Shown here piece after piece: positions 1 to 7,976 of a stretch of DNA of 64,000 nucleotides; position 1 is the first letter of the stretch; the number at the start of each line of letters is the position of its first letter. The position numbers were made by a program, and so were the translations under genes. Location of the stretch: NCBI RefSeq assembly GCF_049671645.1, contig NZ_JBATVG010000015.1, forward strand, positions 62,001 through 126,000. Direction: 5' to 3'. The notes below the pieces were generated by a model that made no database searches, was not told where the DNA came from, and saw only the letters and a list, made by a program, of their open reading frames with translations. Source of the stretch: Castellaniella sp049671645 (GTDB taxonomy: Bacteria; Pseudomonadota; Gammaproteobacteria; Burkholderiales; Burkholderiaceae_B).

Positions 1-1
1 C

Positions 2-1672
2 CCCACCACGGGCGATCGCATCCGGCTGGCCGACACCAACCTGGTCATCGAGGTGGAAAAAGATCTCACTTTCGGCGGCGACGAAATCGTCTTCGGCGGG
101 GGCAAGGCAGCGCGCGAATCGATGGGCCAATCGCACCGGCCGCGTTCGGCCGGCACGCCGGACCTGGTCATCACCGGCGCCATCATCCTCGATCATTGGG
201 GCATCATCAAGGCCGACATCGGTGTGCGCGACGGCAAGTTCGTCGCCATCGGCAAGGCAGGCAATCCGGAAACCATGGATGGCGTGCATCCGGACCTCGT
301 GATCGGCCCGTCGACGGAAATCATGTCCGGCAACGGCCTCATCATGACGCCCGGCGCCATCGATTCCCACGTGCATTTCGTCGGGCCGGATATGTTCGAA
401 ACCGCGCTCCAGACCGGCATCACCACCGTCATCGGCGGCGGTTCGGGGCCGTCGGAAGGCTCCAAGGCCACGTTGGCCACGCCGGGCGCCTGGTGGCTTG
501 CGCGCATGCTCGAAGGCATGGAACCCTGGCCGGTCAATGTGCTCTTCCTGGGACGCGGCAATTCCATGAACAAGGAATCTCTCTGGGAGCAGTTGCGCGC
601 CGGCGCCGGCGGCTTCAAGGTGCATGAAGACTGGGGGGCGACCCCGGCCGTCATCGACATGGCGCTGACGGTAGCCGAGGAATCCGGCACGCAGGTAGCC
701 ATCCACTCGGATACGCTGAATGAGGCGGGCTTCGTGGAAGATCTGCTGAAAGCCGTCAGGGGCCGCTGTTTCCACGCCTACCACACAGAAGGCGCCGGAG
801 GCGGCCACGCGCCCGACATCATCAAGATTGCCGGCGAATCCTACGTGCTGCCGGCCTCGACCAACCCGACCCGGCCTTTCACCCGCAATACCGTGGACGA
901 GCACCTGGACATGGTGATGGTGGCGCATCACCTGAATCCGCGGGTGCCCAACGACCTGGCCTTCGCGGAAAGCCGCATCCGGGCCGGCACCATCGCGGCC
1001 GAGGACGTGCTGCAGGATATGGGCGCGCTGTCGATCATGTCTTCCGATGCCCGCGCCATGGGCCGCATCGGCGAAGTCGTCATGCGCACCTGGCAGACCG
1101 CGCATCGCATGAAGGAAATCCGGGGCAGCCTGCCCGGCGACGATGACCGCGCCGACAACCACCGCGCCCGCCGCTACGTCGCCAAATATTCGATCTGCCC
1201 GGCGGTCACGCACGGCATCGACCGGTACGTGGGCTCCATCGCCGTCGGCAAAATGGCCGATTTCGTGCTCTGGCAGCCGTCGCTGTTCGGGGTCCGCCCC
1301 GCCGCCGTATTCAAGGGCGGCATGGCGGCCATGGCCGCGCTGGGGGATCCGAACGCGTCCATCCCGACGCCGCAGCCGGTGCTGGAGCGGCTCGGGTTCA
1401 ACTATGCCTCGCGCGCCACGGCATCGACCGCGGTGGCTTTCGTCGCGCAGGCGGCCATCGACGACGGCTTGCAGGACAGACTCGACATCAAGCGCCGCCT
1501 GGTGCCGATCGACAACTGCCGTGGCCGGCGCAAACAGGATCTGCCGGAAAACACGGCGTTGCCGAAAATCGAGGTGGATCCCGATACCTACGCCGTGCGC
1601 GTGGACGGCGAACTCATCGACCACGGGCCCACCAGTACCGTGCCGATGGGGCAGCGCTACTTCCTGTTCTAG
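2..1672 (+). CDS. ureC: Urease alpha subunit (5' end outside window)
   Basis: This is the nickel-containing catalytic subunit of urease, which hydrolyses urea to ammonia and carbamate in the cytoplasm. The frame is open from base 2, and the first residues (PTTGDRIRLADTNLVIEVEK) match the family close to its N-terminus, so only a short piece is missing. Visible motifs are the HxH nickel ligands (368-376), the lysine that is carbamylated in the family (codon 617-619, FKVHEDWG), HSDTLNEAGF, YHTEGAGGGHAPD, SSDARAMGR and the terminal QRYFLF. The active-site flap, usually xCHHL, reads VAHHL, with Ala at 923-925 in place of the Cys. The gene is followed after 10 bases by ureF. Confidence 0.97.
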   Translation, partial: PTTGDRIRLADTNLVIEVEKDLTFGGDEIVFGGGKAARESMGQSHRPRSAGTPDLVITGAIILDHWGIIKADIGVRDGKFVAIGKAGNPETMDGVHPDLVIGPSTEIMSGNGLIMTPGAIDSHVHFVGPDMFETALQTGITTVIGGGSGPSEGSKATLATPGAWWLARMLEGMEPWPVNVLFLGRGNSMNKESLWEQLRAGAGGFKVHEDWGATPAVIDMALTVAEESGTQVAIHSDTLNEAGFVEDLLKAVRGRCFHAYHTEGAGGGHAPDIIKIAGESYVLPASTNPTRPFTRNTVDEHLDMVMVAHHLNPRVPNDLAFAESRIRAGTIAAEDVLQDMGALSIMSSDARAMGRIGEVVMRTWQTAHRMKEIRGSLPGDDDRADNHRARRYVAKYSICPAVTHGIDRYVGSIAVGKMADFVLWQPSLFGVRPAAVFKGGMAAMAALGDPNASIPTPQPVLERLGFNYASRATASTAVAFVAQAAIDDGLQDRLDIKRRLVPIDNCRGRRKQDLPENTALPKIEVDPDTYAVRVDGELIDHGPTSTVPMGQRYFLF

Positions 1673-1682
1673 GGGCGGCGGC

Positions 1683-2432
1683 ATGAGTGCGATCGGCAGC
1701 CACGAATACATTGCGACGCAGGCGCTGCCGGCGTTGCTGCAGCTTGTCGATGGCCGCTTTCCCACTGGCGCCCATTCCCATTCGGGCGGCTTCGAAGCAG
1801 CGGCGAAGTACCAGGGCGTGGACGACATTTCTTCGCTGGAACGTTTTCTCGAAGGCCGATTGCACTCGGTCGGCTGGGTCTCGGCCTGTTTCGCCGCGAC
1901 TGCCTGCGCGCACTTCGGGCGGCACTTGCAGGCTCGCGCGGCATGGCCGCGGCCGGATTCTCCAGCATTCGTCCAGCCCTTGGACGATGAATTTTCGGCG
2001 CGCACGCCATCGCCGACGCTGCGGACCGTCTCGCGGCGTCTGGGTCGCCAGTTGTTGCGCGTCGGGGCGGAAGTCTGGCCCGACCCGCTGCTGGCCGGAC
2101 TGGGCCGCCTGGCGCAGGGGCTGCATCAGCCGCTGGCGCTGGGCGCGATCGCGGCGGTCACGCATCAGCAGCCGGTCCATGCCGCGCTCATCTCGTTGAC
2201 CGAAAACCTGAATGGTCCGGCGATCGCCGCCGTGCGGCTGTTGGGCCTGGACGTCTTTCAGGTCAATGCGGTCATCGCGCGTCTCGGTTGCGACGTGGTG
2301 ATGCCATTGGCGCACGAGGCCGCGCGTTGCGATCCTGCCGATTTTGCCGCGCTACCCTCGGCTGCGGGGTATTTGCTTGATATTGAAGCCGAGTTTCATG
2401 CCACTTGGACCTCTCGATTGTTTGCCAGCTGA
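1683..2432 (+). CDS. ureF: Urease accessory protein UreF
   Basis: UreF is part of the UreD-UreF-UreG chaperone complex that loads nickel into the urease active site and gates the GTPase UreG. The 249-residue product begins MSAIGSHEYIATQALPALLQ and shows the family pattern LLQLVDGRFPTGAHSHSGGFE near the N-terminus, plus a helical core ending near PLAHEAARCDPADFAALPSA. The ATG lies 10 bases after the ureC stop. An in-frame upstream extension that runs into ureC is not used. ureE, often found between ureC and ureF, is absent here. Confidence 0.92.
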   Translation: MSAIGSHEYIATQALPALLQLVDGRFPTGAHSHSGGFEAAAKYQGVDDISSLERFLEGRLHSVGWVSACFAATACAHFGRHLQARAAWPRPDSPAFVQPLDDEFSARTPSPTLRTVSRRLGRQLLRVGAEVWPDPLLAGLGRLAQGLHQPLALGAIAAVTHQQPVHAALISLTENLNGPAIAAVRLLGLDVFQVNAVIARLGCDVVMPLAHEAARCDPADFAALPSAAGYLLDIEAEFHATWTSRLFAS

Positions 2433-2454
2433 TTTTCAGCTCAAGGAGAATCTC

Positions 2455-3282
2455 ATGAACGAACATGTCCACGATCACGATCATGCCCACGGGCATGCCC
2501 ATGACCACGCGCATGGCCATCCGCACGAACATGCGCATCATCACAACGACCGTGAGCACGCCTACTGGCTCGAAAGCAGCCAGGAGGGCGCCAACACCAT
2601 CGTCGCCAATCCCTCGCATATCCACTACGACGAACATGCGCCGCTGGGCATGGGCGCCGGCGCGCTGCGCATCGGCATTGCCGGTCCCGTGGGGGCCGGC
2701 AAGACGGCGACCGTGGCGGCCCTGGCCAGGGCGCTCGGGCGAGAGCTGGAACTGGCGGTCATCACCAACGACATCTACACCACCGAGGATGCCGATTTTC
2801 TGCTCAGGAACGGCGTGGTGAGCAAGGACCGCATCATCGCGGTCGAGACCGGAGGCTGCCCGCACACGGCGATACGCGATGATATTTCAAGCAATCTGGA
2901 AGCTGTCGAGACGCTGGAAGCGAAATTCCCCAAGCTCGACCTCATCCTGATCGAGAGCGGCGGCGACAACCTGACGGCCACCTTCAGCCGCGGCCTGGTG
3001 CATCAGCAGATCTTCCTCATCGATGTGGCCGGCGGCGACAAAGTGCCGCGCAAAGGCGGCCCGGGCACGGCCACTTCGGATCTTCTGGTGATCAACAAGA
3101 CGGATCTTGCGCCCCACGTGGGCGCCGACCTGGCCGTCATGGAACGCGATGCCCGCGCCAAGCGCGGGGATCTGCCATTCATCTTCACTTCCCTGCGGGA
3201 ACAGACCGGTATCGATCCCCTGGTCAACTGGGTGCGCGACAAAGTCGTGGCGCATCGGCGCACGGCAAGCCACGCCGCCTGA
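2455..3282 (+). CDS. ureG: Urease accessory GTPase UreG with His-rich N-terminus
   Basis: UreG is a SIMIBI-class GTPase that delivers nickel during urease maturation. The 275-residue product has a P-loop GPVGAGKT at residues 77-84, the metal-binding CPH motif in VETGGCPHTAIRDD, and ESGGDNLTATFS. The first 35 residues contain 16 histidines, mostly in alternating H-x-H pattern, which suggests built-in nickel storage. The ATG follows an AAGGAG ribosome site, and a longer in-frame start inside ureF is rejected. The stop overlaps the ureD start as TGATG. A His-rich UreG fits the lack of ureE in the visible operon. Confidence 0.96.
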   Translation: MNEHVHDHDHAHGHAHDHAHGHPHEHAHHHNDREHAYWLESSQEGANTIVANPSHIHYDEHAPLGMGAGALRIGIAGPVGAGKTATVAALARALGRELELAVITNDIYTTEDADFLLRNGVVSKDRIIAVETGGCPHTAIRDDISSNLEAVETLEAKFPKLDLILIESGGDNLTATFSRGLVHQQIFLIDVAGGDKVPRKGGPGTATSDLLVINKTDLAPHVGADLAVMERDARAKRGDLPFIFTSLREQTGIDPLVNWVRDKVVAHRRTASHAA

Positions 3283-4163
3283 TGCAGTCGCATGCATGGG
3301 TCAGCGTCCGCGCGCGGACGCTGACCGACGGCACACGCCGCAGCTTCATCGAAAAACTTCATTCCCATCAAGCCCTGGTGATGCGCGCTACCACCGAGAC
3401 GGCGCCGGCGTGGGCATCGCCCTGGGGACTCCAGGGCGCCGTCGCCGCGCGCCTGGTGGCCGGAGCCGCCGGCCCGGTGGGGGGGGACGGCTGGCGCTGG
3501 GATATCGACGTCGGCTCCGATGCCGCTTTCCTGTTGGGCGCGGCCGGCGGCACGCTGGTGCTGCCCGGACCGCGCGGCGAAACGTCGAGCAGCGTCGTGA
3601 ACGTGCGCGTGGCCGGCGGCGGCACGCTGATCTGGGAACCCGGGGTGCAGATCGCGGCCGCGGGCTGCCGGCACCAGGGCTTCATTCATGTGATGCTGGA
3701 GCAGGGCGCGCGCTTGTATCTGCGGGACGATGTCGTGCTGGGGCGCCACGCGGAGGAGCCGGGCGACTACCGTCAGCGCCTGCGCATCACTGTCGCGGGC
3801 CGGGCGATTTACGACCAGACCCTGGCCGTGGGCGATGCCGCGCCGGGCTGGGCAAGCGGCGCCGTCATGGGCGGCTATCGCACGCTGGGCTCGCTCGTGG
3901 TCATCGACCCGGAACAGACCCTCATCCGCCGGGGCGGTGCAGCCGTCAGTGACGCCATCCCCCACACGGCCGTGATGCCGCTTGACGAGCTCGGCATCGT
4001 GATCAGCAGCGTGGACCACACGCTGGTCGATCTGTTGCGCAAGCTCGACCGCGCTTTCGCCCACTGCCGCGAACCTCGGCCATCTGCGGCGGCCTCCATC
4101 AGACCCTACCTGGTGCCCGATCCGGCCAGGACCCGTCGGACGCCGGGCGCTCAGCTTATTTAA
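3282..4163 (+). CDS. ureD: Urease accessory protein UreD
   Basis: UreD (UreH) binds apo-urease directly and recruits UreF and UreG for nickel insertion. The 293-residue product has family features in its middle: LLGAAGGTLVLPGP, a GGGTLIWEPGVQIAAAGC stretch and the YLRDDVVLGRHAEEPG segment. Its N-terminus is compact. The ATG overlaps the ureG stop by one base, so translation is probably coupled. It is the last gene of the visible ure operon (C-F-G-D). Sequence conservation in UreD is low, so the call rests on these motifs and on position. Confidence 0.88.
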   Translation: MQSHAWVSVRARTLTDGTRRSFIEKLHSHQALVMRATTETAPAWASPWGLQGAVAARLVAGAAGPVGGDGWRWDIDVGSDAAFLLGAAGGTLVLPGPRGETSSSVVNVRVAGGGTLIWEPGVQIAAAGCRHQGFIHVMLEQGARLYLRDDVVLGRHAEEPGDYRQRLRITVAGRAIYDQTLAVGDAAPGWASGAVMGGYRTLGSLVVIDPEQTLIRRGGAAVSDAIPHTAVMPLDELGIVISSVDHTLVDLLRKLDRAFAHCREPRPSAAASIRPYLVPDPARTRRTPGAQLI

Positions 4164-4220
4164 AGCTTGAATCGTCATAATGTTGGGTTCCCCTGATTTT
4201 CAGCAGAATCCCACCGTTTG

Positions 4221-6140
4221 ATGTCCGAACCATCCCCCCTCACACCCGATCCCGTCACGCCCCGGCTTCAGGAGCAGAGCCAGTCCGGCGGGTTGCCGCT
4301 GGCGCCTGATCTGGCTCCCAGCCTGGCCCAGGCGCGGATGCCGCGCGACGTGACGCGCATGGATTGGCGCTTGCTGCGCATGATCGCGGTGTCGATCGGC
4401 CTGGGTTTCATCGCGGCGCTGGTGGCATGGGGCCTGATGAAACTGATCGGCTTGATCACGAATCTCAGTTTCTACGGCACATGGTCCACGGCCTTTTCCT
4501 CTCCGGCGGGCGCCGTCCCGCATCTGGGGGCCTGGGTGATCCTCGTGCCGGTCGCCGGCGGCCTGGTCGCCGGCATCATGGCGCGCTGGGGGTCCAAGGC
4601 GATCCGGGGTCATGGCATTCCGGAAGCCATGGAGCAGGTTCTGTTGAATGAATCCCGGATTCCGTCCCGCATCACCTGGCTCAAGCCACTGTCTTCCGCC
4701 GTCGTGATCGGGACCGGCGGACCGTTCGGCGCCGAAGGCCCCATCATCGCCACGGGGGGCGCCCTGGGCTCGTTAATCGGCCAGTTGATGAAAGTCACGG
4801 CCAGCGAACGCAAGGTGCTGTTGGCGGCAGGCGCGGCGGCGGGCATGGCGGCGGTGTTCGCGGCGCCGATTTCCGCAGTGGCTCTGGCGGTCGAGCTGCT
4901 GCTGTTCGAATTGCGAGGCCGCTCCCTGATCCCCGTGGCGCTGGCCTGTGTCACGGCCACCGGCATGCGGGACCTGCTGATGGGCTCCACCCCGGTCTTT
5001 TTGATGGATACGGTGACGACCCCGGGCGGGGGCGCGTTGACGGCCTATGTCCTGATGGGCGCCTTGATCGGGATCGTCAGCGTGGCCGTGACGCATCTGG
5101 TGTATGCCATCGAGGATGGCTTCGAGCGCCTGCCGATCCACTGGATGTGGTGGCCCGCGCTGGGGGCCGTGGTGGTGGGCCTGGTGGGTTGGGTCGCGCC
5201 GCTGACGCTGGGGGTCGGCTATACCAATATCGAAGATATCCTCAACGGCCACCTGGCCATGGGGGCGCTGGCCTGGCTGTGCCTGATGAAGTTCATTTCC
5301 TGGTCGATCTGTCTGGGCAGCGGCACGTCGGGCGGCACCCTGGCGCCTTTGTTCACCATCGGCGGGTCTCTGGGGGCGATGTTCGGTCTGGCGCTGGCGC
5401 ATACCATGCCCTGGCTGGGCGTGGACCCGCGCATCGCCGCTCTGATCGGCATGGCGGCGCTGTTCGCGGGGGCGTCGCGCGCGTTGTTGACGACCGTGAT
5501 CTTCGCGCTCGAAACCACGGGCCAGCCCGCCGGCCTGCTGCCGCTGCTGGGCGCCTGCACGGCCGCCTACCTGATTTCCGCCCTGATGATGCGCAATACC
5601 ATCATGACGGAAAAGATCGCCCGCCGGGGCGTGCGGGTGCCGTCCGAATACAAGGCGGATTATCTGGAACAGATTCTGGTGGGGGCCGCCTGTACGCGGG
5701 ACATGGTCACTTTGCGGGCCGATCAGACCATCGGCGAGATCCGGCGCTGGATCGCCCTGGGCGGCATCGAGGCCCAGCATCAGGGCTATCCTGTGCTGGA
5801 TGCGCGAGGCCGGCCGCTTGGGGTTCTGACCCGGCGGGCCTTTTTCGATGCCCAGTGGTCGGATCAGGCGCGGCTGGGGGATCTGATCGTGCGCCCGCCC
5901 ATCGTGATTTCCCCGGCCCACACCCTGCGGCAGGCCGCGGACCACATGGCGATCGAGAACGTGGGCCGGCTTCTGGTAGTGGCCCCCGCCGACCCGTCCC
6001 GGCTGTTGGGCATGCTGACCCGCGGCGACGTGATCGCCGCGCATACGCGCCGCATCCGGGAAAACGGCCGCCTGCGCCGCCAGATCAGCCTGCGCACCTG
6101 GCGGCACATGCGGGCGCGTCGACGCCGCGTCTCCAAGTAA
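4221..6140 (+). CDS. ClC-family chloride channel/transporter with CBS pair
   Basis: This is an inner-membrane chloride channel or Cl-/H+ antiporter of the ClC family, 639 residues. The selectivity signatures are present in order: GHGIPEA, GPFGAEGP (with the gating glutamate) and GSGTSGGTLAP. A glutamate-containing helix (LLLFELRG) lies where antiporters carry the internal proton glutamate. About 45 hydrophilic residues precede the first membrane helix. The last about 140 residues form two CBS repeats (TRDMVTLRADQTIGEIRR and VRPPIVISPAHTLRQAA), which probably sense nucleotides. A TTG directly before the ATG is a less likely start. The stop lies only 4 bases from the displaced yicC end at the island border. 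Confidence 0.93.
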   Translation: MSEPSPLTPDPVTPRLQEQSQSGGLPLAPDLAPSLAQARMPRDVTRMDWRLLRMIAVSIGLGFIAALVAWGLMKLIGLITNLSFYGTWSTAFSSPAGAVPHLGAWVILVPVAGGLVAGIMARWGSKAIRGHGIPEAMEQVLLNESRIPSRITWLKPLSSAVVIGTGGPFGAEGPIIATGGALGSLIGQLMKVTASERKVLLAAGAAAGMAAVFAAPISAVALAVELLLFELRGRSLIPVALACVTATGMRDLLMGSTPVFLMDTVTTPGGGALTAYVLMGALIGIVSVAVTHLVYAIEDGFERLPIHWMWWPALGAVVVGLVGWVAPLTLGVGYTNIEDILNGHLAMGALAWLCLMKFISWSICLGSGTSGGTLAPLFTIGGSLGAMFGLALAHTMPWLGVDPRIAALIGMAALFAGASRALLTTVIFALETTGQPAGLLPLLGACTAAYLISALMMRNTIMTEKIARRGVRVPSEYKADYLEQILVGAACTRDMVTLRADQTIGEIRRWIALGGIEAQHQGYPVLDARGRPLGVLTRRAFFDAQWSDQARLGDLIVRPPIVISPAHTLRQAADHMAIENVGRLLVVAPADPSRLLGMLTRGDVIAAHTRRIRENGRLRRQISLRTWRHMRARRRRVSK

Positions 6141-6148
6141 CGCCTTAT

Positions 6149-6165
6149 TCGATATTCTGCGCCTG
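6149..6165. other. attL core, carrying the displaced native yicC 3' end
   Basis: TCGATATTCTGCGCCTG matches attR at 16 of 17 positions. On the minus strand, bases 6165-6145 read CAG GCG CAG AAT ATC GAA TAA, that is QAQNIE and a stop, the same C-terminus as intact yicC at the other end. The codons differ only synonymously. This is therefore the original chromosomal end of yicC, cut off by the insertion and replaced by an element-borne copy. Confidence 0.88.
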
Positions 6166-6239
6166 AATGGAGAGTAAAAAATAAAAATCCATTAAAATCA
6201 ATAAATTATAAATAATTTATCACTTTATTTCTGTCATTG

Positions 6240-6258
6240 CCCACCGATATGCCCACCG
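6240..6258 (+). repeat. Left arm-type integrase sites
   Basis: Two CCCACCG copies start at 6240 and 6252, exactly 12 bases apart, 75 bases inside attL. The same CCCACC pair with the same 12-base spacing occurs near attR. Paired arm sites at both ends of an integrated element are the usual layout for tyrosine integrase and excisionase binding. Confidence 0.65.
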
Positions 6259-6565
6259 TTTGGCTTCGATGTGTGTCAGTGACTAGCCAGTAGCGCCAAC
6301 TGAACAGCATTGAACGCGCTCAGAGTCAACTTCTGAGTATAGGTGAGGAACGGCCATGGCTGCTTGTCACTTCAATGAGATGTCCCATTGGCTAGTCTCT
6401 TAGGGGCATCCTTGGACAAGCCCTCGTGCCGCATGCGTCAGGAGATTCGGGCGGCCTGTGGCGTTGATCGTTCTCGCGATAGTTACAGCTATCGGTGCGG
6501 GCTTGCCCTTGCGTTCCATCCCGAGCGACAGCGCCCACATTCTGCCTGGTTTGCTCGAAGGCTCA
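6259..6565. other. Island left-end stretch with no recognisable gene
   Basis: No convincing coding sequence is seen. A plus-strand open frame starting at 6388 runs into and antisense to the next gene and has no family features. A small perfect inverted repeat (CGATAG arms, 6477-6494) is present. The composition is higher in GC than the following AT-rich part. Nothing further can be assigned. Confidence 0.4.
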
Positions 6566-7402
6566 TTAGGGAGACTCGGTTGAGTCCTTGCTGTGAGCTT
6601 GGAAAATTAATTGCTCAATCACACCGGTTTTGGTTCTTCCTTGTGCTCTTGCCAGTTCATCAAGTTGAAGCCGGGCTTCGTCAGATAAAGAAATATTAGT
6701 TTGCTTCTTTCCTTGGCGGTTTGCATAGGTCTGTTGAGCTTTGTACTTTTTCTTGATTTGATTTAGGTGATGAAGCTTTGCATCTGGCTGAAGGTTAGTA
6801 CCGTCAAGAAATACCAAGACATCCATCAACTTGGAAAACTCTAGGGTGCTTCTGCACAGCTCCTCATGGTTTTCTTGATACCACTGCCAAGCAAGCTGGC
6901 ATTTTTGCTTTTCTTTTCCAGGATCGGCATACCAACTGAATTTTTTATCTTCACGCTGATGCTGAACCCACCTCTTTCTCAAAATATCCAACATCTCTGC
7001 CTTACGCGGCAAGCTCTCGTCCCATTTATCAAATAATAAGATTAGTGTTTCCTTTGGCGTTATGCTTTCAGGGTAAAGCAGTGGAACATTAGGGACTTGG
7101 TGGCCAAAAAGCCGTATCAACCAATTCGGCTGGCGGCCTTTTTTCTCAACCCAATCAAATCCGGATTCTGGTATAAAAATAGGGCGTTTTAAATCGATCA
7201 AGAAGCCAGCGCCCTTAAGGCTATCTATTGCCTGTTTTATATCGTGTCGTATGTTCGACATATGGAAATCGGATGACCGCAGAGTGGTCCCGGGATGGTA
7301 AAAAGCCATTGCCCAAAGCCATATCGCCGTGCGGTTATCTACACCCCAATCTGGAAAAACAAAATCCAAACTATCGGATTTTTTTAGGTCTTTAAATTCC
7401 AT
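6566..7402 (-). CDS. Unknown protein with C-terminal ribbon-helix-helix domain
   Basis: The 278-residue protein has no family I recognise over its first about 230 residues, which are rich in Trp, Lys and aromatic residues and look globular and soluble. The last about 45 residues (from KQTNISLSDEARLQLDELAR) have the pattern of a ribbon-helix-helix DNA-binding domain, with a strand TNISLS and two helices, as in CopG/Arc-type repressors. It is transcribed away from the iteron-like array and the Rep-like gene. A 21-base inverted repeat lies 64 bases upstream of its start and could be an autoregulatory operator. Role inferred only: regulator or replication partner of the island. Confidence 0.75.
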   Translation of the reverse strand: MEFKDLKKSDSLDFVFPDWGVDNRTAIWLWAMAFYHPGTTLRSSDFHMSNIRHDIKQAIDSLKGAGFLIDLKRPIFIPESGFDWVEKKGRQPNWLIRLFGHQVPNVPLLYPESITPKETLILLFDKWDESLPRKAEMLDILRKRWVQHQREDKKFSWYADPGKEKQKCQLAWQWYQENHEELCRSTLEFSKLMDVLVFLDGTNLQPDAKLHHLNQIKKKYKAQQTYANRQGKKQTNISLSDEARLQLDELARAQGRTKTGVIEQLIFQAHSKDSTESP

Positions 7403-7465
7403 AGTTTCGAAGCTACAAGTAGAAAGCTATCCAAATGTCAATGTGTGAAATTAGGTAAAATCTGA

Positions 7466-7486
7466 TTTGGTTCTTAGAAGACCAAA
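7466..7486. promoter_or_regulatory. Inverted repeat upstream of the RHH gene
   Basis: The arms TTTGGT (7466-7471) and ACCAAA (7481-7486) are perfect, with CTT/AAG pairing inside the spacer. The site lies in the divergent region between the RHH-domain gene and the Rep-like gene and is a candidate operator for the RHH protein. Confidence 0.4.
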
Positions 7487-7519
7487 GAAAAAATCACTCA
7501 TTAGAATATCATAAAAATA

Positions 7520-7618
7520 GGAACTATGCTCAAATATATATGAATTTATATAAGAACTATGTATGATATATAAAATAACTATACAGAAACTATATAGGAA
7601 CTATATGAAATTATTATG
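7520..7618 (+). repeat. Phased 11-bp repeat array (iteron-like)
   Basis: Nine consecutive 11-base units can be laid out with consensus close to RGAACTATATA. Exact AACTAT hexamers start at 7522, 7555, 7577, 7588 and 7599, so every spacing is a multiple of 11 (33, 22, 11, 11). The units in between are degenerate but AT-rich. The array lies 359 bases upstream of an HUH Rep-like gene within a 574-base AT-rich non-coding region (7403-7976). Phasing by one helical turn suggests an initiator or regulator binding along one face of the DNA. Confidence 0.75.
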
Positions 7619-7941
7619 AATATTTCTGCGAATTTCATACAAATAACGTTTAAAAACAGCATCTTATTTCATTGTGCGTGCATAAGGTAATGGTTGGACA
7701 TAATTATGTTGATCATCATTTCCACTTCAGATCAAGTAAATAATAACAAATTTCCGTTTAAATTAAGAGCGATATTTTTCATTCTCAATTAATAATGCAA
7801 ACCAAAGCGCCAACTAAATAAGGTGCAAGATTAATATTAATCAAACCACTTCGTGTTGGCTTAGTAATAAAGGAGTGAAGCAAGGATAAATAATAAAAAC
7901 CCAAGTACATTAATTTTAGTAAAAAATAATCAAAACCCATC

Positions 7942-7970
7942 CTCCTATGTGATCTAAAACCATATAGGAG
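7942..7970 (+). promoter_or_regulatory. Hairpin that can cover the ribosome site of the Rep-like gene
   Basis: CTCCTAT (7942-7948) is the exact reverse complement of ATAGGAG (7964-7970), which contains the Shine-Dalgarno sequence of the gene starting at 7977. Folding of the leader would occlude the ribosome site, suggesting translational control of Rep synthesis. Confidence 0.55.
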
Positions 7971-7976
7971 TGAGAG

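Noticed and set aside
6388..6699. 103-codon plus-strand frame at the island left end
   Set aside because: Its second half is antisense to the RHH-domain gene and it shows no family features; composition fits neither neighbour.
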